From: JBKPDV01 sp046728075
Lineage (GTDB): Bacteria > Acidobacteriota > Thermoanaerobaculia > UBA5066 > Gp7-AA6
DNA length: 14,765 nt
NCBI GenBank assembly: GCA_046728075.1
Contig: JBKPDV010000183.1
Coordinates: 1-14,765, forward strand
Direction of reading: 5' to 3'
Shown here piece after piece: positions 13,767 to 14,765 of the stretch (position 1 is its first letter; every line of letters starts with the position of its first letter). The position numbers were made by a program, and so were the translations under genes. The notes under the pieces are model-generated. The model did no database searches. It had not been told where the DNA came from and was given only the letters and a program-made list of their open reading frames with translations.

Positions 13767-14161
13767 GTTGTACTCCTTCCCTTTGAGCCCTCGTAGTCGC
13801 GGGGTCCGCCGAAGACTTCGGGCTCATCGGAGCCTGACGATCGCAGCGGCGAGGCCCCACCGGAGAGAACCGGAGCTGTCCAGGGCCCGGTCGAACGAAT
13901 AGACACGCGCGCATGATATCCGGAGTCTCCGCTCTGCGCTTCCCATCGCTCGGATGACCTTCTCGATGGCGCGGCGATCAGCCCCGGGGCGCATTTCGAC
14001 GGCGCGATACGCTCCCTTGCACCGATTCGGATCGGGGTCTAAGATTCGATCCATCGAAAGGCTTCATGCGGATCCGCTCTCTTCTCCGCTCTTCCCGCTC
14101 TTCCTCGAAGGGGATGTGATAACGGCCGGGCTCCGCCAGAAGCTCCGGATCGTAGGCTTCC
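13767..14161. other. 395-bp region without a confident gene
   Basis: It holds a perfect 13-bp inverted repeat, CCGAAGACTTCGG (13809-13821), 43 bp upstream of the secreted-protein start, which could be an operator. It also holds two weak, overlapping minus-strand open frames (61 and 76 codons, described separately) and leads up to the DUF1800 start. No RNA gene or clear promoter is seen. Confidence 0.5.
13824..14054 (-). CDS. possible small hypothetical protein
   Basis: The open frame is 76 residues, ATG at 14054, with the stop 57 bp upstream of the secreted-protein start on the same strand. The middle (RPGADRRAIEKVIRAMGSAER) is helical-looking with GC-rich third positions. The beginning uses rarer codons and no Shine-Dalgarno site is visible. 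I recognise no family. It overlaps another weak minus-strand frame, so both cannot be intact genes over their full length; it could be a decayed gene. Confidence 0.2.
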   Translation of the reverse strand: MDRILDPDPNRCKGAYRAVEMRPGADRRAIEKVIRAMGSAERRLRISCARVYSFDRALDSSGSLRWGLAAAIVRLR

Positions 14162-14163
14162 AT
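13978..14163 (-). CDS. possible small charged protein or gene remnant
   Basis: A 61-residue frame starts at ATG 14163 with GAGGCGG just upstream. Residues 1-35 (MEAYDPELLAEPGRYHIPFE, then a Glu/Arg-rich helix ending in IRMKPF) have codon use like real genes of this window. After about residue 37 the codons become AGA/CGA/GTA-rich and look non-coding. This suggests a truncated or frameshifted gene. Its start codon overlaps the oppositely oriented DUF1800 start within one CATG. No family is recognised. Confidence 0.25.
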   Translation of the reverse strand: MEAYDPELLAEPGRYHIPFEEEREERRRERIRMKPFDGSNLRPRSESVQGSVSRRRNAPRG

Positions 14164-14765
14164 GTCCGCCTCTAACGCGCCGTCCAGAGCAGGATCCTCC
14201 CCCTCCGGGACGGTTCGCCGCGCCGCGCCATCGGGCCAAGTCGATCCACGGTCGGCGGCGCTCCATCTGGCCAATCGCCTCGGGTTCGGTCCAGCTCCCG
14301 GCGACCCGGAGCGGATCCTCGCGGAAGGTCTCGAGGCCTTTATCGCGCGGCAGATCGCGGGCAGCGCGGCGGACGGAAACGTCGAAGCCCGCGTCGGAAG
14401 TCTTCCGGGGGTGTTCCAGACCACCACCGAGATCGTCCGGCTGCATCAGGGAAGCAACTTCAGCCGCGTGCCGATCGAAAAGGCGCTGGAGGATCTGCGC
14501 TGCGCGAAGCTGATCCGCGCGGTGCATTCGGAAAACCAGCTTCGCGAGGTGATGGTCGATTTCTGGTACAACCATTTCAACGTCTACGCCTACGCCTGGG
14601 AACCGAGCACGCCGGCGTACGAGCGCGAGGCAATCCGCCCTCATGCCCTCGGCAACTTTCGCGCGCTGCTCGGCGCGACGGCCTTCCACCCGTCGATGCT
14701 CTTCTACCTGGACTCGTACCTCTCCACCGCTCCAAGAGTGATCAACGGCCGGGAGGTCCCGGGTT
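14162..14765 (+). CDS. DUF1800 family protein (3' end outside window)
   Basis: The frame stays open to the window end, giving 201 complete codons. After a Ser/Ala/Arg-rich start it reads HLANRLGFGPAPGDPERIL (about 36-54), GLEAFIARQI, LREVMVDFWYNHFNVYAYAW (about 126-145), YEREAIRPHALGNFRALLGA and MLFYLDSYLST. The NRxGFGPxPGD, DFWxNHFNV and IRPHALGxFR motifs are the hallmark of DUF1800. These proteins are often encoded next to a DUF1501 gene and are probably exported or envelope-associated; their activity is unknown. The ATG at 14162 is the first start after an in-frame TAG (14153-14155). No strong ribosome site is seen and no classical signal peptide is evident. Confidence 0.88.
   Translation, partial: MSASNAPSRAGSSPSGTVRRAAPSGQVDPRSAALHLANRLGFGPAPGDPERILAEGLEAFIARQIAGSAADGNVEARVGSLPGVFQTTTEIVRLHQGSNFSRVPIEKALEDLRCAKLIRAVHSENQLREVMVDFWYNHFNVYAYAWEPSTPAYEREAIRPHALGNFRALLGATAFHPSMLFYLDSYLSTAPRVINGREVPG

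Noticed and set aside
12887..14161. tRNA or other structured RNA gene in the right-hand intergenic regions
   Set aside because: No cloverleaf arms or conserved T-loop sequence could be seen; only GC-rich hairpins are present.

Overview
This is a GC-rich, gene-dense bacterial window. Most genes use G/C at third codon positions, and GTG starts and 4-base ATGA/GTGA overlaps are common. The gene mix is an arginine cluster built around an N-acylornithine carbamoyltransferase, an ECF sigma operon, a DUF1800 protein and a secreted Ig-like protein. It would fit Acidobacteriota or a related deep-branching phylum. That placement is an inference from gene content; no rRNA marker is present.

Left half (1-7423, + strand): an arginine biosynthesis operon in the order P-loop protein (5' partial), argC, argD, argF', argB, argE, argH. 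Five of the six genes downstream of the P-loop protein, all except argB, take part in 4-base start/stop overlaps. argB alone is set off, by two spacers filled with short iterated repeats in inverted arrangement. The carbamoyltransferase is of the N-acylornithine type rather than ordinary OTCase. The expected route is N-acyl-glutamate -> (ArgB) acyl-glutamyl phosphate -> (ArgC) semialdehyde -> (ArgD) N-acylornithine -> (ArgF') N-acylcitrulline -> (ArgE, M20 deacylase) citrulline -> argininosuccinate -> (ArgH) arginine. Residues at the specificity positions of ArgF' resemble the succinyl-specific Bacteroides enzyme more than the acetyl-specific Xanthomonas enzyme. Neither argG nor a first-step acyltransferase is in the window.

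Middle (7409-9062): a HAD-IIA phosphatase convergent with argH, whose stop codons share an 18-bp palindrome. Divergent from it is a small membrane-anchored TPR protein.

Right of centre (9109-12157, - strand): an ECF sigma factor translationally coupled to an Ada-type DNA alkylation repair protein, which has an O6-methylguanine methyltransferase domain followed by a C-terminal Ada zinc domain and no AraC domain. A candidate ECF-type promoter precedes the pair. I regard this as the most interesting candidate system here: an alkylation response in which a sigma factor could replace Ada's AraC domain. A DHA2-family drug exporter lies upstream on the same strand.

Right end (12188-14765): a DUF72 protein divergent from the exporter, a secreted Ig-like protein (-), a 395-bp stretch with no confident gene but two weak small frames, and the 5' part of a DUF1800 gene that runs off the window.
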